From NCBI RefSeq assembly GCF_003428645.1, contig NZ_QVQH01000003.1, positions 124,001 through 188,000 on the forward strand: a stretch of 64,000 nt of DNA. The letters are read 5' to 3'. The position numbers were made by a program, and so were the translations under genes. This document shows, piece by piece, positions 9,572-18,176 of this stretch (position 1 is its first letter; every line of letters begins with the position of its first letter). Under the pieces are notes generated by a model that saw only the letters and a program-made list of their open reading frames with translations, made no database searches and was not told the origin of the DNA. Source of the DNA: Geodermatophilus marinus (GTDB taxonomy: Bacteria > Actinomycetota > Actinomycetes > Mycobacteriales > Geodermatophilaceae).

Positions 9572-11971
9572 TCATTCGTAGCCCAGCACCTCGCGCACGC
9601 TCAGGCGTGCGGCGTTCCACGCCGGCAGGAGGCTGGCCAGCGCGGCGAGGACGCCGACCAGCACCAACCAGAACAGCGCGCCGTCCAGCGAGAACGTGTA
9701 GCTCAGCGGCGCGCGGGTGAACTCCTCGCCCACGACGTCGCTCAGCGCCGTGCTGATCGGCAGCGCCAGTGCAGCCCCCACGGGAGCACTGAGCAGGCCG
9801 ATGAGGACGCCCTCGACCACGAAGATCCGCAGCACCCCACCGTCCGACGCGCCGATGGCGCGCATGACACCGATCTCCCGGGCGCGCTCGTGGACGTTCA
9901 TGCTCATCGTGCCCATCAGGCTCAGGGCACCGACGACCGCCAGCAACGTCGCCAGGATCGACAGGAAGATCGTCAGCACGTCGAACTGGGACTCGATCGC
10001 CTCGTTGTTCGCGGCGGTCGTCCTGATCGACGTCGTCCCCAGCCCGCTCTCGTCGAACCGGTCCTGCAGCGCGGTCGCGACGGACGCCTGGAAGTCGGCA
10101 TCGTGCCGCGTGGTGCCGACGCGCAGGCTGCTGTCGATCTCCGACGGAGGGACGACGCTCGAGAGGTCGCCGAGGTCGACGTAACCCGTCCCGATGCGGA
10201 TGAACGTCGCGGACAGCGTCGTCTGCGCGATGCCGACGACCTCCCAGGTCGTCTCGCGCCGCTCGATCCGCAGCGTGACCTCGTCGCCCACGCCGATGCC
10301 CGGTGCGTTCTCGAGGACGTCGGTGTCGAGCACGATCGCCCGCTCGTCGTCCGGGTGCAGCCAACGCCCTTCCAGGATGACGGGGCGGAGCAGGTCGGTA
10401 CCGGCAGGCGGCGCATCGAGCTCGAAGCTGGAGCCCTCGCTACCGCTCGGACGTACCTGCCGCGCGGTACTGCTGCCCCAGCTCTCCGCTGCCGCGACGC
10501 CCGGTACCCCCATGGCCGTGCGCTCGATCGACTCGGTGTCGTAGGCAGCGTCGAAATCCACGCTGATGTCGTAGTTCAGGTACGAGGTCGACTCGTCGAG
10601 CGTGGTGAGCAGGGAGGCGCGGACGCTGAAGACGGCGATGAAGACCGCGCCGCCCAGCGTGAGGGTCGCGATCGTGAGGGCCAGCCGTGTCTTGCGCCGG
10701 AGGGTGTTCCGCAGGGAGAGCAGCAAGGGACGCGACAGGCCGCGTACCCGCTGGACCACCCGGTCGACGCGGCTCCGGCCGAACTGGCCGCCTCCCACGC
10801 CGTGGAAGGCGAGTGCTTCCCGCACGGTGATGCGGACGCCGGAGACGACCGGGTACAACGCCGCGACCAGTGGCACCAGCAGACCGACGGCGATCTCGAG
10901 CGCGAGCACCTGCACGGGCACGCGGAAGCCGGTGGCATCGAAGTTGATCAGGCTCGCGAGGTACCGGGAGATCGCGTACGCGGCGATCGCGGCCAGCGGG
11001 ATCGCGATGCAGAGCGCGATCAGGCCGAGGATCAGCACCAGACCGAGGTAGAGCCGCACGAGCTGGCCGTTGCGTGCCCCGATCGACTTCATCATGCCGA
11101 TCTGGCGCACCTGCTGCACCAGCAGTGCCGAGATCGTGTTGACGACCAGGAAGCCGCTGAGGACGAGCGAGAGCAGCGCGAGCGTACCGAGGACGACGAC
11201 CATCGGCTGCAGGACGTCGTCGGCGGCGAACGTCCCCGGCTCGGGGATCCACATCCAGTCGACGGTCCGCCCGCTCTGCTCGACCTCGTCCCTCACCCGG
11301 TCGATCACCGCCTGGACGTGCTGCTCGTCGGCGGTGTCCCCGTCGACGAGCAGGTGCAGGGTGTTGAAGGAGCGCGGATAGCCGAGCCACTCGAGCGTGT
11401 CGAAGGTGATGTAGCCGTACGGTGTCCCGGAGAACGAGGCCGGCACCTTGTTCAGGTCGTGCGCGAGGCCGGCGATGCGCAGGTCCCGCTCCGTGCCGTC
11501 GGACGGTCGGAGCACGAGGGAGTCGCCGACCTCCGCACCGGTCAGCCCGATGGCGGCCCGCTCGACGAGCAGTTCCTGCTCCGGCGGTGGCCAGGCGCCC
11601 TCCTCCGGTCGGACCCTGTTGAGCCGGATGTCGTCGAAGTCGTCGATCGCCTCGAGCCGCAGGTTGCGCCACTCGTCCGGTCCGGTCCTGAGGCGCACGA
11701 CGAAGCTGAAGCGGCCCTCCGCTTCGCTCACGTCCGGCATGTCCTGCACCGAGCGGACCAGTTCCTCGTCGAAGGGTGCGGTGAAGAGGATCGCACTGCT
11801 GGGGTCGATCGCGGCGTAGTCGGCGGACAGGTCGCGGGACATCAGCACCCACGTACCGGCGGTCGTACCGACGGCGAAGACGCCGACGGCGATCGACAGC
11901 GCGACCAGGGACGTGCGCGTCTTGTTGCCCCCGATGTCGCGTGCGATCTTGCGCCAGCGGGGGCGGATCAT
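9572..11971 (-). CDS. ABC transporter permease, FtsX/MacB type with two permease domains
   Basis: 799 residues. An N-terminal membrane segment (about 20-45, LVALSIAVGVFAVG) is followed by an extracytoplasmic domain, then a first FtsX block (about 250-400, with QIGMMKSIGARNGQL). A second anchor lies near 430-450, followed by another extracytoplasmic domain and a C-terminal FtsX block (about 670-790, with REIGVMRAIGASDGG). This is the duplicated permease design of MacB/LolCDE-like systems in Gram-positive bacteria, which move lipids, peptides or antibiotics outward rather than importing nutrients. The ATG overlaps the ATPase stop by 1 nt (TGATG), so the two are translationally coupled. Sitting directly before the PKS gene, it is likely to export or confer tolerance to the polyketide or its lipid conjugate; that role is inferred. 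Confidence 0.9.
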   Translation of the reverse strand: MIRPRWRKIARDIGGNKTRTSLVALSIAVGVFAVGTTAGTWVLMSRDLSADYAAIDPSSAILFTAPFDEELVRSVQDMPDVSEAEGRFSFVVRLRTGPDEWRNLRLEAIDDFDDIRLNRVRPEEGAWPPPEQELLVERAAIGLTGAEVGDSLVLRPSDGTERDLRIAGLAHDLNKVPASFSGTPYGYITFDTLEWLGYPRSFNTLHLLVDGDTADEQHVQAVIDRVRDEVEQSGRTVDWMWIPEPGTFAADDVLQPMVVVLGTLALLSLVLSGFLVVNTISALLVQQVRQIGMMKSIGARNGQLVRLYLGLVLILGLIALCIAIPLAAIAAYAISRYLASLINFDATGFRVPVQVLALEIAVGLLVPLVAALYPVVSGVRITVREALAFHGVGGGQFGRSRVDRVVQRVRGLSRPLLLSLRNTLRRKTRLALTIATLTLGGAVFIAVFSVRASLLTTLDESTSYLNYDISVDFDAAYDTESIERTAMGVPGVAAAESWGSSTARQVRPSGSEGSSFELDAPPAGTDLLRPVILEGRWLHPDDERAIVLDTDVLENAPGIGVGDEVTLRIERRETTWEVVGIAQTTLSATFIRIGTGYVDLGDLSSVVPPSEIDSSLRVGTTRHDADFQASVATALQDRFDESGLGTTSIRTTAANNEAIESQFDVLTIFLSILATLLAVVGALSLMGTMSMNVHERAREIGVMRAIGASDGGVLRIFVVEGVLIGLLSAPVGAALALPISTALSDVVGEEFTRAPLSYTFSLDGALFWLVLVGVLAALASLLPAWNAARLSVREVLGYE

Positions 11972-12720
11972 CAGTCGCTGCCGACCAGGGACGGCCGCTG
12001 GTTCGTCACCTCGTCCACCACTGCTCCGTCGCGGAGGACGACAGCGCGCGTGACCTGGCGCGCCAGATCCGCGTCGTGCGTCACCATCAGGATCGTCTTG
12101 CCGGTGTCCACCAGGTCCGTGAACAGGCGGAACACTGCTGCGGCGGTCTGCGAGTCGAGGTTCCCGGTCGGCTCGTCGGCGAGGAGGATCGGTGGGTCGT
12201 TGGCCAGCGCCCGGGCGATCGCCACCCGCTGCTGCTGGCCGCCGGACAGCGCCGTGGGGAGCTTGGCGGCATGGTCGGCCAGTTCGACCTGCACCAGCAG
12301 GTCCAGCGCCCGTTCGCGCCGTTCCCGCGACGGGTACGTGTGGCAGAAGTCCATCGGCAGCATGACGTTCTCGAGCACCGTGAGCGTGGGCAGCAGTTGG
12401 AAGAACTGGAAGATGACACCGAGCGTCCGCCCACGCCAGGGAGCGATCCGACGCTCGCGAAGAGAATGCACGGCCGTGCCGTCGACGAATACTTCTCCTG
12501 ACGTCGGACGATCGATCCCGGCGATGATGTTGAGAAGTGTCGACTTGCCGCTGCCGGATTTGCCGATCACGGCCACGAATTCACCGGAATCGATCCGAAG
12601 ACTCACGCCGTCGAGGGCGGTGAACGCCCCGGCTGCGCTTTCGTAGCGCTTCACGGCCTGCCGGACCTCGATCAGACGCGCGAGATCCGAGGACCGGTGA
12701 CGCCCCTCCGACACACCCAT
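11971..12720 (-). CDS. ABC transporter ATP-binding protein, LolD/MacB type
   Basis: About 249 residues. Walker A GKSGSGKST, Q-loop region FQFFQLLPTLTVLENV, signature LSGGQQQRVAIARAL, Walker B ILLADEPTGNLD and the switch histidine in MVTHDADLA are all present. The DEPTGNLD sequence is typical of the MacB/LolD/FtsE subfamily that partners FtsX-type permeases, matching the next gene. I chose ATG 12720 (MGVSEGRH); an upstream GTG at 12807 would add 29 residues with no family character and has no ribosome-binding site. It is the first gene of the exporter-PKS-reductase series. Confidence 0.92.
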   Translation of the reverse strand: MGVSEGRHRSSDLARLIEVRQAVKRYESAAGAFTALDGVSLRIDSGEFVAVIGKSGSGKSTLLNIIAGIDRPTSGEVFVDGTAVHSLRERRIAPWRGRTLGVIFQFFQLLPTLTVLENVMLPMDFCHTYPSRERRERALDLLVQVELADHAAKLPTALSGGQQQRVAIARALANDPPILLADEPTGNLDSQTAAAVFRLFTDLVDTGKTILMVTHDADLARQVTRAVVLRDGAVVDEVTNQRPSLVGSD

Positions 12721-13095
12721 GTGAGCCACCCAGCACGATCTGCTGCCACTCTGCTGCGATGTGGATCCACCGGCGTCATCGACCGGGACATCCGGCGTCA
12801 GGATCACGTGAATTGTTCTGCGGAAGCGTCAGCACCGTAGCACGGGAATATCCGTCAACGGCGTCAGCGGTGCACGGTGAGTGGGGGGCGGCGCGGACGG
12901 TGCGGCCCCGTGCCCGGCGTCGAGCCGCGGTGCCACTGGCTACGGGCCGCCCGGGTGCGGGGGAGGTGCGGGCCCCCGCCGCGCTCGGCACAGCGGGGAC
13001 GTGGCCGGCCCGGACAGCCGGCACGGCTCGGGTTCGACGAGCGGGCACCCGTGCGGGGCACAGGACGGACGCGGCGATCGTCGGAGGGGCCGAGC
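12721..13095. other. Intergenic region with probable promoter of the exporter/PKS locus
   Basis: 375 bases between nfo and the exporter ATPase, both on the minus strand. The portion around 12800-12875 is richer in A/T than its surroundings. It contains minus-strand TTGACG (12853-12858) and TACGGT (12834-12839) separated by only 13 nt, too short for a standard promoter, plus three TGACGC copies on the minus strand. The likely start of the locus transcript lies here, but the exact promoter cannot be fixed by eye. Confidence 0.4.
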
Positions 13096-14001
13096 TCAGG
13101 CGGCGGCGTCCTCCGCCCCGGGCGGCAGCAGGGAGGTCAGCAGCGCGATGTCGGCGGCGTGCCCGCCCCAGGGGACGCCGCCCCGCTCGCTCGGCGTCTC
13201 CACCACCACCGGGACGCCGGCCGTCGTGCGGTGGGCGAGCAGCTCGGCGAACGGCCCCAGGCCGTACGCCGCGCCGCCGATGCTGCCGGCGCCGATGGTC
13301 GTGTGCCGGTCGCGCCGCGAGCCGCAGCCGTCGAGCGAGTCGTTGGCGTGCACCAGCCCCAGCCGGCCCGGGCCGACCGCCGCCTCGAGCGCGTCGAGGG
13401 TCGCGGCCATCCCGCCGGGGACGGCGAGGTCGTGGCCGGCCGCCCAGGCGTGGCAGGTGTCGAAGCAGACGCCGACCTGCGGGTGGTGCTCCAGGGCGGC
13501 GAGGTAGGGGCCGAGGTCCTCGACGGTGGCGGCCAGCGAGCGCCCGCCGCCGGCGGTCGGCTCGACGAGCAGCCGCGGCCCGTCCTCCGGCGCGGCCTCG
13601 AGCACCGGCAGCAGCCGCTCGTGCAGCTGGCGGAGGGCGTCGTCGTAGCGGTCCTCGCCGACCGCCGAGCCGGCGTGCACCACCACGCCGCGGCAGCCGA
13701 GCTCCGCGCCGCGGGCCAGATTGTGCGCTATCGCGGCGATCGACCGCGCGACGGTCGCCTCCGACGGGGACCCCACGTTGACCAGGAACGGCGTGTGGAC
13801 GAACGACGGGACGCCGCGCTCGGCGCAGCCCTCGACGAAGCGGGCGTCCTGGCGGGGGTCGCCGGCGGTCAGCCGCCAGCCGCGGGGGTTGCCGACGAAG
13901 ACCTGGACCGCCCGGGCGCCGACCGCGTCGGTGTAGGCGAGGCCGCCGGTGGCCAGGCCGCCCGCGACCTGGACGTGCGCGCCGATGGGTGGGGTGCGCA
14001 C
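13096..14001 (-). CDS. nfo: Deoxyribonuclease IV (AP endonuclease, Nfo)
   Basis: 301 residues, close to the usual 280-300. It cleaves the phosphodiester bond 5' of abasic sites in base-excision repair. The xylose-isomerase-like TIM barrel shows the zinc-binding family motifs in order: IGAHVQVAGGL at the N-terminus, VVVHAGS, LVEPTAGGG, CFDTCHAWAAGHDL and LGLVHANDS, followed by RDRHTTIGAG. The start ATG lies 4 nt below the stop of the kinase gene, so the two are probably co-transcribed. No truncation or missing metal ligand is apparent. Confidence 0.95.
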   Translation of the reverse strand: MRTPPIGAHVQVAGGLATGGLAYTDAVGARAVQVFVGNPRGWRLTAGDPRQDARFVEGCAERGVPSFVHTPFLVNVGSPSEATVARSIAAIAHNLARGAELGCRGVVVHAGSAVGEDRYDDALRQLHERLLPVLEAAPEDGPRLLVEPTAGGGRSLAATVEDLGPYLAALEHHPQVGVCFDTCHAWAAGHDLAVPGGMAATLDALEAAVGPGRLGLVHANDSLDGCGSRRDRHTTIGAGSIGGAAYGLGPFAELLAHRTTAGVPVVVETPSERGGVPWGGHAADIALLTSLLPPGAEDAAA

Positions 14002-14005
14002 CGAC

Positions 14006-16006
14006 CTACCCGAAGCTCAACAAGAGGTTGACGGTCGTGCCCTGGTCGACGGTCTCGCCGGCAGCGGGTTCCTGGCGGTAGACGCGGTCGCCGGTGATGA
14101 AGGTCTGGAACTCGGGCACCAGGCCGGCCTGCTCCAGGAGCGCGACGGCCTCCTCCTGGCTGCGGCCGGACACGTCCGGCACGACCACCCGCGGCACGCC
14201 GACCGAGACGGTGATCGTCACGGTGCTCCCGTAGGCGGCCTTCACGCCGGTCGCGGGGGTCACGGACATGACCTCGCCGGTGTCGACGTCGGCGCTGCGG
14301 CCCTCGGCCCGGGCGACGTCGAAGCCCAGCGCCTCCAGGTTCGCGGCGGCCTCCTCCGGGGCGAGGCCGACCAGCGCCGGGACGGCGACGGGCGCAGGCC
14401 CGCGGCTCACGTAGACGGTGAGGTCCTGGCCGCGCTGCAGCGGCGTGCCGGCCTCCGGCTCGAACCCGGAGACGTGGCCGACGGGCACGTCGTCGCTGTA
14501 GTCCTGCACCTCGGAGGGGACGACGGGCACGTCCTCGAGCCGGGTGCGGACCTCGTCCAGCGGCAGGCCGACCAGGTCGGTGCCCACCTCGAAGCGCTCC
14601 TGCCCCCGCGACACCACCAGCTCGACGTCGGTGCCGCGGATCGCCTCGCCGCCGTCCGGGTCGGCGGAGATGACCACGCCCGCCGGGACGTCCTCGCTGA
14701 ACCGCTCCTCGGCCACGACCGGGTCGAGCCCGGCCTGCTGGAGCAGGTCCACCGCGACCGCCTGCTCGCGGCCGGCCAGCGCGGGCACCGTCGTCCACCG
14801 GCCGGAGCCCAGCCACCAGCCCACGGCGCCGATCGTCACGAGCACGAGGAGCACGACCGCCACGGCCAGCCGGGCGCGGCGGCGGCGCACCGCCTCCGGG
14901 ACACCGGGCCGCGGGCGGTCCGGCGGGGCCGGCCGGCGCGCGCCGACGTCGGTGGTCGGGCCGGCCCCCATGCCGGGCAGCGTGCTCGTCCGCGAGCCGC
15001 GGCCGGGCCGGCTGCCGCCGGGGCCGAGCACCTGGGTGCGCGGCTCGCCGGGGTCGCTGGGGTGCCGCGGCCGGGGACGGGTGGGCCGGTTGGTCGGCCG
15101 CAGGGTCCCCGGGCCGGCGCTGCTGCGGCCGGTGGGCACCGGCATGCGCTCGACCCCGAGGTCGCTGCGGACGTCCTCCAGGTCGGCGAGGAACGCGCCG
15201 GCGTCCAGCGGGCGGACGGCGGGCTCGCGGCGGGTCGTGCGGGTCACCAGCTCGTCGACCTGCCACGGGATGCCGGGCACCTCCGCCGACGGCGGCGGCA
15301 TGTCGTGGTGGACGTGCTGGTAGGCCACGGCCAGCGGGGTGTCCCCGCCGTAGGGCGGGTGGCCGGTGAGCATCTCGTAGAGGACGACCCCGGCGGCGTA
15401 CACGTCGCTGCGCGCGTCGGCCTTGCCCCGCTCGAGCTGCTCGGGGGAGAGGTAGGCGACCGTGCCGATGAGCACCCCGCCGGTGTGGCTGGTCTGGCCG
15501 GTGCCGGTCAGCGCGCGGGCCAGGCCGAAGTCGGCGACCTTGACCACGCCGTCGACCCCGATGAGCACGTTCTCCGGCTTGATGTCGCGGTGCACGATGC
15601 CGGCCCGGTGCGCGGCGGTCAGCCCGGCGAGCACCGGCTCGAGGACGGCGAAGGCCTCGGCGACCGTCAGCCGGCCGCGCGCCTGCAGCAGGTCGCGCAG
15701 GGTGCGCCCCCGGACCAGCTCCATGACGAGGAACACCAGGCCCTGGTCGCTGCCCTGGTCGCTGACCGACACGACGTTGGGGTGGCTGAGCATGGCCGCC
15801 GCCCGCGCCTCCCGGGTGAACCGGTCGACGAAGGTCGGGTCGTGGGCCAGGTGCTCGGCCATGACCTTGACCGCGACGGTGCGGTGCAGGCGGAGGTCCT
15901 GGGCCGCGTAGACGGTGGACATGCCGCCCCGGGCCAGCCGCTCCTGCAGGTGGTAGCGCCCCTCGAGAACGAGGCCGACCACGGGGTCGGTCACGGCGGT
16001 GTCCAC
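14006..16006 (-). CDS. Membrane Ser/Thr protein kinase with four PASTA domains (PknB/PknL-like)
   Basis: 666 residues from GTG 16006. The N-terminal kinase domain (about 10-275) has the glycine loop LARGGMSTVY, the lysine in VAVKVMAEH, the catalytic loop HRDIKPEN and DFGLARAL. A Pro/Arg-rich linker leads to one membrane segment (about 365-385, AVVLLVLVTIGAVGWW) and four extracellular PASTA repeats (about 390-666), which in this family sense peptidoglycan fragments or lipid II. An Rv2175c-like protein lies beyond glyA, as PknL and Rv2175c are neighbours in M. tuberculosis; mycobacterial PknL lacks PASTA repeats, so this kinase is a PknL-position gene with PknB-like sensor. GTG 16006 is preferred because a TACACT box lies 7 nt upstream; a longer start at 16084 adds 26 residues without homology. 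Confidence 0.93.
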   Translation of the reverse strand: MDTAVTDPVVGLVLEGRYHLQERLARGGMSTVYAAQDLRLHRTVAVKVMAEHLAHDPTFVDRFTREARAAAMLSHPNVVSVSDQGSDQGLVFLVMELVRGRTLRDLLQARGRLTVAEAFAVLEPVLAGLTAAHRAGIVHRDIKPENVLIGVDGVVKVADFGLARALTGTGQTSHTGGVLIGTVAYLSPEQLERGKADARSDVYAAGVVLYEMLTGHPPYGGDTPLAVAYQHVHHDMPPPSAEVPGIPWQVDELVTRTTRREPAVRPLDAGAFLADLEDVRSDLGVERMPVPTGRSSAGPGTLRPTNRPTRPRPRHPSDPGEPRTQVLGPGGSRPGRGSRTSTLPGMGAGPTTDVGARRPAPPDRPRPGVPEAVRRRRARLAVAVVLLVLVTIGAVGWWLGSGRWTTVPALAGREQAVAVDLLQQAGLDPVVAEERFSEDVPAGVVISADPDGGEAIRGTDVELVVSRGQERFEVGTDLVGLPLDEVRTRLEDVPVVPSEVQDYSDDVPVGHVSGFEPEAGTPLQRGQDLTVYVSRGPAPVAVPALVGLAPEEAAANLEALGFDVARAEGRSADVDTGEVMSVTPATGVKAAYGSTVTITVSVGVPRVVVPDVSGRSQEEAVALLEQAGLVPEFQTFITGDRVYRQEPAAGETVDQGTTVNLLLSFG

Positions 16007-16013
16007 GCGGCCG

Positions 16014-16019
16014 AGTGTA
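16014..16019 (-). promoter_or_regulatory. -10 box TACACT, probable leaderless start of the PASTA kinase
   Basis: TACACT ends 7 nt before the GTG at 16006. No Shine-Dalgarno sequence is visible, and this spacing puts the transcription start on or next to the start codon, as in actinobacterial leaderless mRNAs. No good -35 is seen. Confidence 0.5.
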
Positions 16020-16100
16020 GGAGCGTCGCCGCCGGTCACGGCCGGTACACGCGGGCGGGGCCGGTGCGGCGGTTCACCCGTCACACGCTCCCCACGGTGT

Positions 16101-16157
16101 GCGGGGTGGATCCGTCGGCGTCACGCCGTCGGCGTCACGCCGACGGATCCACCCCGC
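16101..16157 (-). terminator. Long hairpin after glyA
   Basis: Perfect 21-bp arms at 16101-16121 and 16137-16157 enclose a 15-nt loop that can itself fold (GCCGTCGGC). The hairpin begins 3 nt after the glyA stop codon. There is no T-run, which is common for terminators in high-GC actinobacteria. Confidence 0.75.
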
Positions 16158-16160
16158 TCC

Positions 16161-17624
16161 TCACGCGAGGTCCAGGCCGGGGTAGAGCGGGTGGGCGGCG
16201 AGCAGCTCGTCGGCCGCGGCACGGGTCCGGTCGGCGACCCCGTCGGCGGTGGCGTAGCGCGCCTTCGACGGGCTGCCGTCGCGGGTGGCGGTGGGCCGGG
16301 TCGCGCCGAGGACGTCGACGATGAGCTCGGCGGTGCGGTCGAACTCGGCAGCGCCGAACCCGCGGGTGGTCAGCGCCGGGGTGCCCAGGCGGACGCCGGA
16401 GGTGTACCAGGCCCCGTTGGGGTCGGCCGGCACGGCGTTGCGGTTGGTCACGATGCCGGCGTCCAGCAGCGCCGACTCCGCCTGCCGGCCGGTCAGCCCG
16501 AAGCCGGACACGTCGACGAGCACGAGGTGGTTGTCGGTGCCGCCGGTGACCAGCCGGGCGCCCCGGCGGGTGAGCCCCTCGGCGAGCGCCTGCGCGTTGC
16601 CGGCCACCGCCTGCGCGTAGCCGGCGAAGTCGGGACGCCGGGCCTCGGCCAGCGCGACCGCCTTGGCGGCCATCACGTGCGGCAGGGGGCCGCCGAGCAC
16701 CATCGGGCAGCCGCGGTCGACCGCCTCGGCGTACTCCGGCTGGGCCAGGACCATGCCCCCGCGCGGCCCGCGCAGCGACTTGTGCGTGGTCGTGGTGACG
16801 ACGTGGGCGTGCGGCACCGGGTCGTGGTCGCCGGTGAACACCTTGCCGGCGACCAGCCCGGCGAAGTGGGCCATGTCGACGACCAGGGTGGCGCCGACCT
16901 CGTCGGCGATCTCGCGCATCCGGGCGAAGTCCACCCGGCGCGGGTAGGCCGAGTAGCCGGCCATGAGGATCAGCGGCCGGAACTCCCGGGCCCGCGCGCG
17001 GACGGCGTCGTAGTCGAGCAGCCCGGTCCCCGGGTCGGTGCCGTAGGAGGACTGCTCGAACATCTTGCCGCTGATGTTGGGGCGGAAGCCGTGGGTCAGG
17101 TGGCCGCCGGCGTCCAGGGACATGCCGAGCATCCGCTGGTCGCCCAGGGCGTGGCGCAGTCGGGACCAGTCGGCGTCGGTGAGGTCGTTGACGTGCCGCA
17201 CGCCGGCCTCGGCCAGCGCCGGGGCCTCGACCCGCTGGGCGAGCACCGCCCAGAAGGCGACGAGGTTGGCGTCGATGCCCGAGTGCGGCTGGACGTAGGC
17301 GTACGGGGCGCCGAACAGCTCGCGGGCGTGCTCGGCGGCCAGCGCCTCCACGGTGTCGACGTTCTGGCAGCCGGCGTAGAAGCGGTGCCCGACCGTCCCC
17401 TCGGCGTACTTGTCGCTGAACCAGTTGCCCATGGTGAGCAGCACTGCGGGGCTGGCGTAGTTCTCGCTGGCGATCAGCTTGAGCGAGGCGCGCTGGTCGG
17501 CGAGCTCGGCGCCGATCGCCTCGGCCACCCGCGGCTCCACCGCGCCGATGACCTCGAGGGCGCTCGCGTAGGCGGTGCTGGCGGCGGCTGCGGTGGCGGT
17601 GGGGGTCACGGTCACGTCGGTCAT
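16161..17624 (-). CDS. glyA: Serine hydroxymethyltransferase (GlyA)
   Basis: 487 residues, the longer SHMT type. It interconverts serine and glycine with tetrahydrofolate and PLP, feeding one-carbon units to purine and methionine synthesis. Visible family sequence includes [13 protein letters not shown], the insert [31 protein letters not shown] and the PLP lysine in [18 protein letters not shown] 17624 gives the usual N-terminus; in-frame codons further up lie inside the riboswitch. Expression is probably set by the ZTP riboswitch directly upstream, so rising ZTP (folate shortage) would turn the gene on. A large hairpin closes the unit. Confidence 0.97.
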   Translation of the reverse strand: MTDVTVTPTATAAAASTAYASALEVIGAVEPRVAEAIGAELADQRASLKLIASENYASPAVLLTMGNWFSDKYAEGTVGHRFYAGCQNVDTVEALAAEHARELFGAPYAYVQPHSGIDANLVAFWAVLAQRVEAPALAEAGVRHVNDLTDADWSRLRHALGDQRMLGMSLDAGGHLTHGFRPNISGKMFEQSSYGTDPGTGLLDYDAVRARAREFRPLILMAGYSAYPRRVDFARMREIADEVGATLVVDMAHFAGLVAGKVFTGDHDPVPHAHVVTTTTHKSLRGPRGGMVLAQPEYAEAVDRGCPMVLGGPLPHVMAAKAVALAEARRPDFAGYAQAVAGNAQALAEGLTRRGARLVTGGTDNHLVLVDVSGFGLTGRQAESALLDAGIVTNRNAVPADPNGAWYTSGVRLGTPALTTRGFGAAEFDRTAELIVDVLGATRPTATRDGSPSKARYATADGVADRTRAAADELLAAHPLYPGLDLA

Positions 17625-17654
17625 GGGAGCACTCCAGCGCAGGGTCGACTCGGG

Positions 17655-17739
17655 AGGGGTGCCCAGGCGCCCGGCGGGGTGGTGCGAGCCGCTCCCCGGT
17701 GGTCGGTCCCACCTCCATGCGCCAGTCACGGCCCCGCCG
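17655..17739 (-). ncRNA. ZTP (pfl) riboswitch upstream of glyA
   Basis: Read on the minus strand, the leader shows the conserved pfl elements in order: GGGGCCGTGACTGGCG, a hairpin GGTGGGACCGACCACC, GGGGAGCG, and the 3' element CGCCTGGGCACC. A terminal stem GGCGGGG/CCCCGCC and the GGCG/CGCC pseudoknot pairing can both form. The element lies between the -10 box and the glyA ribosome-binding site, about 30 nt before the ATG, and glyA is an established target gene of this class. The short GGAG...CTCC pairing next to the start suggests translational control. Confidence 0.85.
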
Positions 17740-17742
17740 GGA

Positions 17743-17748
17743 ATGGTA
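17743..17748 (-). promoter_or_regulatory. -10 box TACCAT for glyA
   Basis: TACCAT lies 5-7 nt before the 5' edge of the riboswitch, so transcription would begin at the first base-paired nucleotides of the aptamer. It faces away from the TAGGCT box of the neighbouring gene. Confidence 0.5.
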
Positions 17749-17788
17749 GCCGCGGCACGGCGGTCGGCCGGACGCGATCCCGCCGACC

Positions 17789-17794
17789 TAGGCT
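17789..17794 (+). promoter_or_regulatory. -10 box TAGGCT, leaderless start of the Rv2175c-like gene
   Basis: TAGGCT is followed by 6 nt and then the ATG at 17801, with no Shine-Dalgarno sequence. The same TAGGCT plus 6 nt arrangement is found before the GTG at 39493. Confidence 0.55.
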
Positions 17795-17800
17795 CGTGGC

Positions 17801-18124
17801 ATGGAGACGCTCACCCCCGCGGAGGTCGCCGCGCTCTTGGGGGTCTCGCCCAACCGGGTCCGCCAGCTGCTGCGCGAGCGCAAGCTCCTCGCCGTCCCGG
17901 GCAGCGGGGGCAGCCGCATCCCCGCCGACTTCCTGAAGGACGGCGCCGTCCTCAAGCACCTGCCCGGCCTGATCACCGTGCTGCGGGACGGCGGGTACGC
18001 CGACGAGGAGGTGTTCGACTGGCTGTTCCGGGCCGACGAGTCGCTGCCCGGCACCCCGGTCGAGGCGCTGCGCGGCGACCGGCACACCGAGGTCACCCGC
18101 CGGGCCCAGGCCCTGGCCTTCTGA
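17801..18124 (+). CDS. Rv2175c-like DNA-binding protein, probable kinase substrate
   Basis: 107 residues. An N-terminal winged-helix/HTH of excisionase style ([24 protein letters not shown], about 4-27) is followed by a C-terminal helical domain ([27 protein letters not shown]). This layout and length match Rv2175c, a DNA-binding protein that PknL phosphorylates in M. tuberculosis and whose gene sits beside pknL. Here the PASTA kinase lies about 1.8 kb away on the other strand with glyA between. The start is leaderless. Target DNA is unknown. Confidence 0.85.
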   Translation: METLTPAEVAALLGVSPNRVRQLLRERKLLAVPGSGGSRIPADFLKDGAVLKHLPGLITVLRDGGYADEEVFDWLFRADESLPGTPVEALRGDRHTEVTRRAQALAF

Positions 18125-18176
18125 TGCGGGGTCAGGGCGTGGTCCCCGTGCTCCTGCCGCTGCACCGGGCGCGCGC

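Noticed and set aside
9421-9720. Plus-strand ORF after a strong Shine-Dalgarno-like AGAGGAGGT at about 9473
   Set aside because: It runs antisense into the ABC permease gene, has no family signal and no plausible end.
17625-17729. N-terminal extension of GlyA up to 17729
   Set aside because: That sequence is the riboswitch; the extension has no family character.
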